DNA from: Candidatus Manganitrophaceae bacterium
GTDB lineage: Bacteria > Nitrospirota > Nitrospiria > SBBL01 > Manganitrophaceae
Assembly (NCBI GenBank): GCA_004297235.1
Contig: SCUR01000570.1
Span: forward strand, 1-9,428
Length of the DNA: 9,428 nucleotides
Direction: 5' to 3'
Under the pieces are notes generated by a model. That model was not told where the DNA came from. It was given only the letters and a program-made list of their open reading frames with translations, and searched no databases. Shown here in pieces: positions 1 to 6,672 of the stretch. Within the stretch, counting starts at the first letter, position 1. Each line of letters opens with the position of its first letter. A program made the translations under genes and the position numbers.

Positions 1-1137
1 CAAGACATCGACCTTGTCGCCAGTTGCGACCAGCCTCTCGACTTGATTTCGTTTTTCTGCGGATTGCCGGAGGTCGAGCGGGAAATCGATCGATCCGAAA
101 ATAAAGCAAGGGTGTTGTTGAAGTCCGGAATGGAGGTCGATCTGCATGTGACAACAGAAGATCGATTTCCTTACCTGCTGCATCATTACACCGGGAGCAA
201 GGACTATCATGTCGCGTTGGAAGAGCGCGCCCGAAGATATGGGATCAAAATCAGCGAGTACGGCCTCTTCCTGGACGATCATATTCTACCCTGTCAAGAC
301 GAGAGGGATATCTTCTCCACACTCGAAATCGATTACATTGAACCCGAACTGCGGGAGAACCGGGGAGAGATCGAAGCGGCCGCGCGACATCTTCTCCCCA
401 CGCTTGTTGAAGAGAAGGACATCCGGGGCATCTTCCATGTTCACAGCACCTACAGCGACGGCGCCGCTTCCCTTTCCGAGATGGTCGAGACGGCGGAGCG
501 GGCCGGTCTCGAATATATCGGCATTTCCGATCACAGCCAAGCCGCCCATTATGCAAACGGTCTCAAGGAAGATCGAATCCTAAAGCAGCACGAAGAAATC
601 GAGCAGCTTCGCGAGCGTTTTAAAGCCATTCATATCTTCAAAGGAATCGAGGCCGATATCTTGCCCGACGGCAGCCTCGACTATGACGATCGGATACTCT
701 CCTTATTCGATTTCGTGATTGCCTCCGTTCACTCCCGCTTCAATATGTCCGAAAGAGAAATGACCGATCGGGTCGTCCGGGCGATGAGCCATCCGAAGGT
801 CACCTTTCTCGGCCATCCGACCGGTCGAATTCTCCTCTCCCGCCCGGGATATCCTCTCGGAATTCGGGAGGTGATCGAAGCGGCGCAGCGCACCGGGGTG
901 ATCCTTGAGTTGAATGCCAGTCCCTATCGACTCGACCTGGATTGGAGATACTGTAAGTTGGCGAAAGAGGCCGGGGTCCGATTGAGCGTCAATCCCGATG
1001 CGCATGGCACCGAAGGAATCTCGGATGTATTCTTTGGTGTCGGAATCGCTCGAAAGGGCTGGCTATCCAAAGAGGACATTCTCAATACCCTTCCACTGGA
1101 TCAAATCCGATCTTTTCTGATGGAGAAGAAAAGGTAG
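1..1137 (+). CDS. polX: DNA polymerase/3'-5' exonuclease PolX, C-terminal part (5' end outside window)
   Basis: Bacterial PolX is a family X (Pol beta-like) repair polymerase fused to a PHP phosphoesterase, acting in gap filling and base-excision repair. The frame is open from the first base, so the start lies upstream; 378 residues are visible of about 570-580 usual for the family. The fragment begins in the palm with the metal-binding DIDL (about residues 2-5), then a second palm acid in EVDLHV (about 45-50), and the thumb motif TGSKDYHVALEERARR. The PHP domain follows from about residue 142: HVHSTYSDG (146-154), GISDHS (174-179), the Glu in KGIEADIL (217), HSRF (244-247), GHPTGR (271-276) and NPDAHG (331-336). 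All expected metal ligands appear present, so the nuclease should be active. It ends in TAG, 239 bases before bamA, and is probably a separate transcription unit. Family assignment is firm; the N-terminal polymerase half cannot be judged here. Confidence 0.95.
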   Translation, partial: QDIDLVASCDQPLDLISFFCGLPEVEREIDRSENKARVLLKSGMEVDLHVTTEDRFPYLLHHYTGSKDYHVALEERARRYGIKISEYGLFLDDHILPCQDERDIFSTLEIDYIEPELRENRGEIEAAARHLLPTLVEEKDIRGIFHVHSTYSDGAASLSEMVETAERAGLEYIGISDHSQAAHYANGLKEDRILKQHEEIEQLRERFKAIHIFKGIEADILPDGSLDYDDRILSLFDFVIASVHSRFNMSEREMTDRVVRAMSHPKVTFLGHPTGRILLSRPGYPLGIREVIEAAQRTGVILELNASPYRLDLDWRYCKLAKEAGVRLSVNPDAHGTEGISDVFFGVGIARKGWLSKEDILNTLPLDQIRSFLMEKKR

Positions 1138-1312
1138 GATCATTTCACGACGCCTGCATTTATCCTTTCATGAAGCGCTTAGGTGTGGACGACCGCTCTC
1201 CTTAAAGAGAGCTCTCGCTGCCCCGATGATATCGGGTGGAAAGAAGCGCATTTGGAAGGGCGGGCCCGGCTGAGGAGAGGCCGGCGCCGCGACGGCGATC
1301 AACGTATTTTTA
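1138..1312. other. Gap between polX and the bamA promoter; short inverted repeats only
   Basis: No convincing gene lies here; the longest start-to-stop frame noticed is 11 codons from ATG 1170. Two short perfect inverted repeats are visible: GCTCTC/GAGAGC (1195-1200 with 1207-1212, 6-nt loop) and CCCGAT/ATCGGG (1222-1227 with 1231-1236, 3-nt loop). A very GC-rich stretch follows at about 1260-1298. Neither hairpin is followed by a T-run, so neither looks like an intrinsic terminator. The region could hold the end of the polX transcript or a structured element; I do not recognise any RNA family. Confidence 0.4.
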
Positions 1313-1341
1313 TTTACAGTTTATGACAAAAATGTTAAATT
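1313..1341 (+). promoter_or_regulatory. Likely sigma70-type promoter for the bamA-lpx cluster
   Basis: A TTTACA box (1313-1318, 5 of 6 matches to TTGACA) is followed after 17 bases by TAAATT (1336-1341, 4 of 6 matches to TATAAT). TGT at 1333-1335 directly before it fits an extended -10 element. It lies in an abrupt AT-rich island in otherwise GC-rich DNA and ends 35 bases before the bamA start, which suits a short leader. This is a reading by eye; the lineage's sigma factor preference is unknown. Confidence 0.5.
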
Positions 1342-1376
1342 ACTGAGGTTTTGAACCTGGAGGAAAGGTTGATCCA

Positions 1377-3653
1377 TTGCTGAAGCGGTTCGGTCCTCTC
1401 TCCCTTCTACTGGTCGTCATTTTTATCTGTTTTTCCTCCCCCGGTTTCCCAGAGGACAATGAGATTCGAGTTAAACTGATAGATCTCAGAGGAAATAGAA
1501 AGATCGACACGGCCACGCTCCTATCGAAGATCACCCTGAAAGAGGGGGATCTTTTTTCGCCGGAGCAAATTCGGGAGGATGTCAAAACCCTCTATCGAAT
1601 GGGCTATTTTGATCGCGTGGAGGTCGAGACCGAGGGACTGGAAGGGGGAGTGGCGGTCACCTTCGTCGTTCATGAAAAGCCGTTTCTGGTGGATGTGATC
1701 TATGAGGGGAACGAGCACCTTGATAAAGACAAGCTGAAAGAAAAAGTGCCGATCAAGACCGACACCTTCCTGGATATGGAAGAGATCAACTCTTATGTCG
1801 ACAAAATTAAAAAGCTCTATGAGGGGGAAGCTTATTACAGCGCAGAGATCACTCCGGTCATTCAGCTCGTTTCCGAAGATCAAGCCGTCCTCACCTTCTT
1901 GATCAAAGAGGGGGAGAAAGCCTACGTCCGGCGTGTCCGGATGAGGGGAAATCAGAAGTTTACAGACAAAGAGTTGAGGAAGCAGATCGAGACATCGAAC
2001 TATTTTTGGTTGACCTCCTGGCTCAGCGAATCGGGCCGTTACAAGGAAGAGACCCTTGAAGCCGATCTGGACCGGTTGCGAGAGTTTTATCTCAACCACG
2101 GTTATCTGCAGGTCCAGGTGGCTCCGCCGAAGGTCGAACTGAGCGCGGACAAGCAGTGGTTTGATATTACCTTTTCAATCGTGGAGGGGGACCAGTTTCG
2201 TATTCGGGAGATTCACTATCAAGGAAACGAACTCTTTGACACCGAACATTTGATCGGACAAACGAAAAGCAAAGAGGGGGAGATTTTCAACCGAGGCCAG
2301 ATCCGTCTCGATATTATGAGCATGGTTGATCTCTATGGGGAGCGTGGATATATCTTTGCCAATGTCGTTCCCCAACTCTCGCCGCACATCGAAGATAAAA
2401 CGGTGGATGTCACCTTTCAGGTGACCGAAGACAGCGAGGTCAAGGTCAGAGAGATTCACATTACCGGCAATGATAAAACCCGCGACAAGGTGATCCGCAG
2501 GGAGATCCGTGTCAACGAGCAGGAGTTGGTGAATACCAAGCAGCTTCGGCGAAGCTTCCAGCGATTGAACAACCTCAACTTTTTTGAAAATATCGAGATC
2601 ATTCCCGAGCAGGTCGAGCCGGGGTGGGTCGATTTGAACGTGAAGGTGAAGGAGAAGCCGACCGGCACCTTCAGCGTCGGCGGCGGATACAGCTCGGTCG
2701 ATCGGCTTATCTTCATGACCGAAGTGACGCAGGGAAATCTTTTCGGAAGAGGACAGCTCTTGCGGGCCAAGGCGGAGCTGGGGGGAAGACGGAAGACCTA
2801 CAGCCTCACCTTCAGAGAGCCCCACCTTTTTGATTCGGATATTTCCGGCACCACCGATCTCTTCAACAGCGTCCGCAGTTTCAGCTCTTATCAGGAAAAA
2901 CGGCTGGGAGGGGATTTGGTGCTCGGACGCTCGTTCGGAGAGTACGTCAGCGGGACCGTCAGCTACACGCTCGAAACGCTCGAGATTTTCGATGTGCAGG
3001 AGAGCGCTCCGGACCTGATCAAGCGTCAGGCCCAGAAAGGAGAGACGCTGACCAGCGCTCTCGGTTTTTCTCTTGCCCGGGATACGCGGGATTTTATTTT
3101 TGATCCGACGAGCGGAAGCCGCAACTCCATCTCGTTCGAATACGCGGGAACCTTTTTGGGGGGCGACAACGACTACTACAAAACCGTTTTCGATACCAGC
3201 CGATTCTTCCCGCTTTGGCGGGAGCATGTCCTCTCGGTTCACGGGCGGGCCGGTTATGCGGTCGGCATCAATGGGAACGAACTTCCGGCGGGGGAGCGGT
3301 TTTTCGTGGGCGGGATCAACACGGTGAGGGGATTTAAATTCGGAAAGGCCGGCCCCATCACGAGCACCGGAGAAATCTTGGGGGGAAACAAGGAGCTTTT
3401 CTTCAACGTCGAATACTTGATCCCGCTGGTTCCCGAAGCCAAGATCAAGTGGCTCTTTTTCTATGACATCGGACGCGCGTTTGATGATTCCGAAGGAATT
3501 CATTTTTCGGAGTTGAGGCAAGGGATCGGGTTCGGCATCCGGTGGATCTCTCCGGTCGGACCGCTCCGGCTCGAGATGGGAAGGAAACTACATCCCCAAG
3601 CCGGAGAAAACAAGGAGTTTATCCCGGAGTTTTCAATCGGCACACTATTCTAG
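1377..3653 (+). CDS. bamA: Outer membrane protein assembly factor BamA
   Basis: BamA is the Omp85-family core of the BAM complex, which folds and inserts beta-barrel proteins into the outer membrane. The 758-residue product has an N-terminal signal peptide (hydrophobic stretch about 6-22). Five POTRA domains follow at roughly 30-102, 103-180, 183-272, 275-352 and 355-427, several showing the typical turn with a GN dipeptide (RGN, YEGN, MRGN, YQGN, ITGN). The barrel spans about 430-758, with the loop-6 VRGF motif at 650-653 and a C-terminal beta-signal ending in Phe (SIGTLF). Length and order match the family. The start is TTG, with GGAGGAAAGG at 1359-1368 as ribosome binding site; no ATG in frame gives a better signal peptide. 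It leads the cluster, just after the likely promoter. The SurA-like and lipoprotein partners are not in the window. Confidence 0.97.
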   Translation: MLKRFGPLSLLLVVIFICFSSPGFPEDNEIRVKLIDLRGNRKIDTATLLSKITLKEGDLFSPEQIREDVKTLYRMGYFDRVEVETEGLEGGVAVTFVVHEKPFLVDVIYEGNEHLDKDKLKEKVPIKTDTFLDMEEINSYVDKIKKLYEGEAYYSAEITPVIQLVSEDQAVLTFLIKEGEKAYVRRVRMRGNQKFTDKELRKQIETSNYFWLTSWLSESGRYKEETLEADLDRLREFYLNHGYLQVQVAPPKVELSADKQWFDITFSIVEGDQFRIREIHYQGNELFDTEHLIGQTKSKEGEIFNRGQIRLDIMSMVDLYGERGYIFANVVPQLSPHIEDKTVDVTFQVTEDSEVKVREIHITGNDKTRDKVIRREIRVNEQELVNTKQLRRSFQRLNNLNFFENIEIIPEQVEPGWVDLNVKVKEKPTGTFSVGGGYSSVDRLIFMTEVTQGNLFGRGQLLRAKAELGGRRKTYSLTFREPHLFDSDISGTTDLFNSVRSFSSYQEKRLGGDLVLGRSFGEYVSGTVSYTLETLEIFDVQESAPDLIKRQAQKGETLTSALGFSLARDTRDFIFDPTSGSRNSISFEYAGTFLGGDNDYYKTVFDTSRFFPLWREHVLSVHGRAGYAVGINGNELPAGERFFVGGINTVRGFKFGKAGPITSTGEILGGNKELFFNVEYLIPLVPEAKIKWLFFYDIGRAFDDSEGIHFSELRQGIGFGIRWISPVGPLRLEMGRKLHPQAGENKEFIPEFSIGTLF

Positions 3654-3723
3654 CACCAGGGATCGGAAGGGGACCCCTGCAGCGAGGGGCATCCGGTTTC
3701 GAATGCTGCTTTAAGGAGGAACA

Positions 3724-4251
3724 ATGAGGAAATTGTCACTTTGTTTGTCGGTGGTTTTATTCGTGGTGATCTCGGGAACCGCCTTCGCCCAGAATCTGAA
3801 ACTCGGCTATGTCGATGCACAGAAGGTTCTCGAGACGTCGAAAGAGGGAAAGCGGGTCAAGACGAATATGGAGGAGTTCGTCAAGAGCCGGCAGAAAATT
3901 ATCGACCTGGAGGAGCAAGAGCTGAAGCAGTTGGAAGAAGATCTCGTCCGGCAAGGGGCCCTTCTCTCTCCGGAGGCGAAGAAAGTGAAGCAGGACGACT
4001 TCCAGAAGAAGTTGATGGAGTATCAGAAAAAGGCCACCGAATTGAACAAGGAAGTTCAGGGAAAGAAATTCGACACCCTTCGCGATTTCAACAAGCGGCT
4101 TGAGGAGGCGGTCCGGCAGATCGCCGAGAAAGAGGGGTACAGCATCGTTCTGGATAAGAATTCGGAAGGGGGCTCCGTCCTCTACGCGAAGGAAACCTTC
4201 GATATCACCCCCAAGGTGATCGAACAGGTCGATCGGATCGCAGGCAAATAG
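3724..4251 (+). CDS. skp: Periplasmic chaperone Skp/OmpH
   Basis: Skp binds unfolded outer-membrane proteins in the periplasm and delivers them towards BamA, forming a trimer with coiled-coil tentacles. The 175-residue product has a clear signal peptide with a likely cleavage after AFA (residues 20-22). A short beta segment follows (LKLGYVDAQKVLE, about 25-37), then a long charged helical stretch (about 40-135) rich in Glu, Lys, Gln and Leu that fits the tentacles, then the closing beta segment (YSIVLDKN, 139-146). Length is close to the usual 160-180. The start is set by an excellent Shine-Dalgarno, AAGGAGGA at 3713-3720, three bases before ATG. It lies 70 bases after bamA, the classic gene order. 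The gap holds a weak CCCCT/AGGGG inverted repeat (3674-3678 with 3685-3689) and no T-run, so readthrough from bamA is expected. Confidence 0.93.
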   Translation: MRKLSLCLSVVLFVVISGTAFAQNLKLGYVDAQKVLETSKEGKRVKTNMEEFVKSRQKIIDLEEQELKQLEEDLVRQGALLSPEAKKVKQDDFQKKLMEYQKKATELNKEVQGKKFDTLRDFNKRLEEAVRQIAEKEGYSIVLDKNSEGGSVLYAKETFDITPKVIEQVDRIAGK

Positions 4252-4310
4252 GGTCCTTCCGACCCGCGGGCCTTGCGCTCTTCACAACATCGAAGATTTT
4301 GAAGGTGCAT

Positions 4311-5360
4311 ATGGAGTGGGCACTACAAGAAATCGCGAACTGGGTTCATGGAACCGTTTCGGGCGATCCGCATCTTCGCATCCGCGGGATCGCCTCGATC
4401 GAGGAGGCGAAAGAAGGGGAGATCACTTTTCTTGCCAACCCGAAATACGCCTCCAAGGCGCTGCAGACGCGTGCTTCGGCCATCCTGGTTCGAGCGAAAA
4501 TAGAAGCGGCCTCCTCGGCCCTCGTCATCGTCGACGATCCCTACTTTGCCTTCACCCAGCTGCTTTCGCGTTTTCATCCTCCCCGTCGGTATCCGGAGGG
4601 GATCGATCCCAGGGCGGCCATCGGCCAAGCGGTGATTCTCGGAACCGGCGTTTCGATCGGCCCGTTTGTGACCGTCGAGGATGGGGCGAAGATCGGAGAT
4701 CGCGTCCAGCTCGGCGCCGGGGTCTTCGTGGGAGAGGGGAGCGACGTGGGGGAGGAGAGTCTCATCTATCCGAATGTCACGATCCGGGAGGGGGTGAAGA
4801 TCGGCAAGCGGGTCATCGTCCACAGCGGGACGGTCATCGGGAGCGACGGTTTCGGCTTCGCTCCCCACCGGGGGAAATATCATAAGATCCCCCAGGTCGG
4901 CGGCGTGATCATCGAAGACGACGTCGAGCTCGGGGCGAACGTGACCGTCGATCGGGCGACCCTGGGGAATACGATCGTCGGCGCCGGGACGAAGGTCGAC
5001 AATCTGGTCCAGATCGGCCACAACGTGGTGATCGGGGACGATTCCATCCTGGTGGCGCAGGTCGGCATCTCCGGGAGCGCCAAGATTGGGCGCCATGTGA
5101 CCCTGGCGGGGCAGGTCGGCGTCGCCGGCCACCTGACGATCGGAGACAACGTGGTCGTCGGCGGAAAATCGGGAGTGACCAAAGATATCCCGGCGGGGGA
5201 GAATGTCTCCGGCTTTCCCCCGCTTCCCCATAAGACCTGGTTGAAGGCGCAGGCCTCCTTTCCGCACCTTCCCGAATTGCGGGAGAGAATCAAAGCACTC
5301 GAGAGAGAAGTCCAAACATTGCGACAACAGATGGCCCAACGCGACGAGAGGAACGGATAA
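4311..5360 (+). CDS. lpxD: UDP-3-O-(3-hydroxyacyl)glucosamine N-acyltransferase LpxD
   Basis: LpxD adds the amide-linked 3-hydroxyacyl chain from acyl-ACP to UDP-3-O-acyl-glucosamine, the third step of lipid A synthesis, in the cytoplasm. From ATG 4311 the product has 349 residues. An N-terminal uridine-binding domain includes ITFLANPKY (about 38-46). A left-handed beta-helix of hexapeptide repeats spans about 100-290, and a C-terminal helical tail (LRERIKALEREVQTLRQQ) fits the family's coiled-coil end. The catalytic His lies in QIGHNVVIG (His237). The signature around SDGFGFAPHRGKYHKIPQVG is intact. An in-frame TTG at 4299 and a GTG at 4305 would add four and two residues. ATG 4311 is preferred because AAGG at 4302-4305 sits five bases before it, while the TTG has no good site. 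It is 59 bases after skp and overlaps fabZ by one base (TAATG). Confidence 0.96.
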   Translation: MEWALQEIANWVHGTVSGDPHLRIRGIASIEEAKEGEITFLANPKYASKALQTRASAILVRAKIEAASSALVIVDDPYFAFTQLLSRFHPPRRYPEGIDPRAAIGQAVILGTGVSIGPFVTVEDGAKIGDRVQLGAGVFVGEGSDVGEESLIYPNVTIREGVKIGKRVIVHSGTVIGSDGFGFAPHRGKYHKIPQVGGVIIEDDVELGANVTVDRATLGNTIVGAGTKVDNLVQIGHNVVIGDDSILVAQVGISGSAKIGRHVTLAGQVGVAGHLTIGDNVVVGGKSGVTKDIPAGENVSGFPPLPHKTWLKAQASFPHLPELRERIKALEREVQTLRQQMAQRDERNG

Positions 5361-5824
5361 TGGACACCAAAGCGCAGATGATTGACATCGGAGAGATCCA
5401 GGAGATATTGCCGCATCGGTATCCCTTTTTGCTGGTGGACCGCATTCTCGAAATCGAGCCCGGAAAGAGAATCGTCGGTTTCAAAAATGTGACGATCAAT
5501 GAGCCCTTTTTCCAGGGGCATTTTCCAAAACACCCGATCATGCCGGGGGTCTTGATCATCGAATCGATGGCCCAGGTGGGCGGGGTGCTTGCTTTCAAAT
5601 CGACCAAAGGAAACGAGGGGCAGCTGGTCTTTTTCCTCGGAATCGACAAGGCCAAGTTCCGCAAGCCGGTCTATCCCGGAGATCAATTGCGGATCGAGGT
5701 CGAGGTGATCCAGGAGCGTCCCCCGTTCTGGCGGTTGAAAGGAATGGCCTACGTCGACGGCAAGCTCGCCGCGGAAGCGGAGTTTAAGGCGATGCTGGGC
5801 AACAAGGGAGGTCTTGAGAAGTGA
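5360..5824 (+). CDS. fabZ: 3-hydroxyacyl-[acyl-carrier-protein] dehydratase FabZ
   Basis: FabZ removes water from 3-hydroxyacyl-ACP in fatty-acid elongation. It competes with LpxA and LpxD for that intermediate, so placement between them couples membrane phospholipid and lipid A supply. The 154-residue hot-dog fold protein has the substrate loop LPHRYPFLLVDR (about 17-28). The catalytic pair is visible as His54 in FFQGHFPKHPIMPG and Glu68 in LIIESMAQ. Length is normal (about 145-160). ATG 5360 shares its first base with the lpxD stop codon and has GAGAGGA at 5346-5352 seven bases upstream, so the start is well supported; ATG 5378 is a less likely alternative. The gene ends inside the lpxA start (GTGA overlap), which suggests translational coupling. 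Confidence 0.97.
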   Translation: MDTKAQMIDIGEIQEILPHRYPFLLVDRILEIEPGKRIVGFKNVTINEPFFQGHFPKHPIMPGVLIIESMAQVGGVLAFKSTKGNEGQLVFFLGIDKAKFRKPVYPGDQLRIEVEVIQERPPFWRLKGMAYVDGKLAAEAEFKAMLGNKGGLEK

Positions 5825-6594
5825 GTATTCATCCGAGCGCCATTGTCCACCCGAAGGCGGAGCTCGACTCCACCGTGGAGGTCGGCCCCTTTTCGATCAT
5901 CGGCGAGCATGTCCGAATCGCCAGAGGGAGCAAGGTTGCGGCGCATGTCGTCATCGACGGCTGGACCGAAATCGGCGAGGAGTGCACCTTTTATCCCTTC
6001 GTTTCCGTCGGGCAGCCCCCTCAAGATTTAAAATACAAGGGGGAGCCGACGCGGCTGCGGATCGGGAAGAAAAATACCTTTCGGGAGTATGTTACCCTCA
6101 ATCGGGGGACCCAGCAGGGGCGGGGAGAGACGGTCATCGGGGATCGTAATTTTTTCATGGCCTATGTCCACGTTGCGCATGACTGCATCGTCGGCAATCA
6201 GGTGATCCTCGCCAACGCAGCGACGCTGGCCGGACACATCACCATCGGCGATCATGCGATTCTCGGAGGGCTCTCCGGAATCCATCAGTTCGTGAAGATC
6301 GGGGCCTATTCGATGATCGGAGGCTGCTCGGCGGTCGCCCAGGATGTCCCGCCGTTCGTCAGCGTGGCGGGCAACCGGGCCAAGCTGTACGGCCTGAATC
6401 TGATCGGGCTGAAACGCCACGGCTTTTCCAAGGAGCGGATCGAAGCGTTGAAGGGGGCCTATAAGCTTTTGTTCCGATCGGGACTCACCCTGCGCGAAGC
6501 GGCGAAGCAGGCCCGGGAGAAGTGGAAAGAGATCGCCGACGTCGAATCGCTCGTCTCGTTCGTGGAACAATCGGAGCGGGGAATTTCTCGGTAA
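5821..6594 (+). CDS. lpxA: Acyl-ACP:UDP-N-acetylglucosamine O-acyltransferase LpxA
   Basis: LpxA catalyses the first step of lipid A synthesis, moving a 3-hydroxyacyl chain from ACP to the 3-position of UDP-GlcNAc. The 257-residue product is a left-handed beta-helix with a C-terminal helical domain, of family-typical length. Aligned by eye without gaps to E. coli LpxA in this stretch, the catalytic His125 corresponds to His120 (in HVAHDC); His122, His144 and His160 correspond to His117, His139 and His155. The chain-length position Gly173 is Gly168 here. The LpxA hallmark QDLKYKGEPT is at 68-77. The start is GTG at 5821, four bases inside fabZ, with GGGAGG at 5806-5811 at good spacing. The C-terminal motif GLNLIGLKRHGFS is intact. 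The TAA stop overlaps a strong but displaced Shine-Dalgarno (6593-6600). Confidence 0.97.
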   Translation: MSIHPSAIVHPKAELDSTVEVGPFSIIGEHVRIARGSKVAAHVVIDGWTEIGEECTFYPFVSVGQPPQDLKYKGEPTRLRIGKKNTFREYVTLNRGTQQGRGETVIGDRNFFMAYVHVAHDCIVGNQVILANAATLAGHITIGDHAILGGLSGIHQFVKIGAYSMIGGCSAVAQDVPPFVSVAGNRAKLYGLNLIGLKRHGFSKERIEALKGAYKLLFRSGLTLREAAKQAREKWKEIADVESLVSFVEQSERGISR

Positions 6595-6600
6595 GGAGGA
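6593..6600 (+). promoter_or_regulatory. Strong Shine-Dalgarno displaced from the lpxI start
   Basis: AAGGAGGA overlaps the lpxA stop codon and is as good as the site used by skp, yet no plausible start codon opens a gene within normal spacing. The next gene, lpxI, starts at 6663, 62 nt beyond the end of this site. The intervening bases are an AT-rich palindromic repeat. The simplest reading is that this was the lpxI ribosome binding site before the repeat arrived, and it may still serve if the repeat folds. Confidence 0.55.
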
Positions 6601-6602
6601 GA

Positions 6603-6672
6603 TTATTTACCATTTTCCCATTTTTGATTTTTCATTTGTCATTAGCAAATGGTAAATGACAAATGACAAATG
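6603..6672. repeat. AT-rich palindromic and heptad repeat between lpxA and lpxI
   Basis: Two perfect 11-base inverted repeats overlap here. Arm pair A is ATTTACCATTT (6605-6615) with AAATGGTAAAT (6647-6657), extendable to 6603/6659 through one T-G wobble. Arm pair B is CATTTGTCATT (6633-6643) with AATGACAAATG (6655-6665), extendable to 6632/6666. Both need bases 6655-6657, so only one can form at a time. The right end is a tandem heptad, AAATGAC at 6654-6660 and 6661-6667, then AAATG at 6668-6672, and it overlaps the lpxI start codon. Its base composition differs sharply from the flanking genes. It resembles short interspersed intergenic repeats; that it recurs in the genome is inferred, not seen. 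Confidence 0.75.

Noticed and set aside
2175..3521. Long open frame of 448 codons on the minus strand inside bamA
   Set aside because: It is fully antisense to a clear bamA, with no recognisable motif, domain or ribosome binding site. Its length reflects the low stop frequency opposite GC-rich codons.
4251..4265. Hairpin GGGTC/GACCC just at the skp stop as a terminator
   Set aside because: The stem is only 5 bp with no T-run, and lpxD continues the cluster 59 bases later.
4715..5170. Internal direct repeats within lpxD as a DNA repeat element
   Set aside because: They follow from the hexapeptide-repeat beta-helix of the protein (I-G-x-x-V-x pattern) and need no DNA-level explanation.
4323..5339. 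Open frame of 338 codons on the minus strand opposite lpxD
   Set aside because: Its Asp- and Arg-rich repetitive translation is the shadow of the LpxD hexapeptide repeats. LpxD itself has all family motifs.
6632..6641. Promoter inside the lpxA-lpxI repeat, using TTGTCA at 6636-6641
   Set aside because: The -35-like box is good, but no acceptable -10 box lies 16-18 bases downstream.
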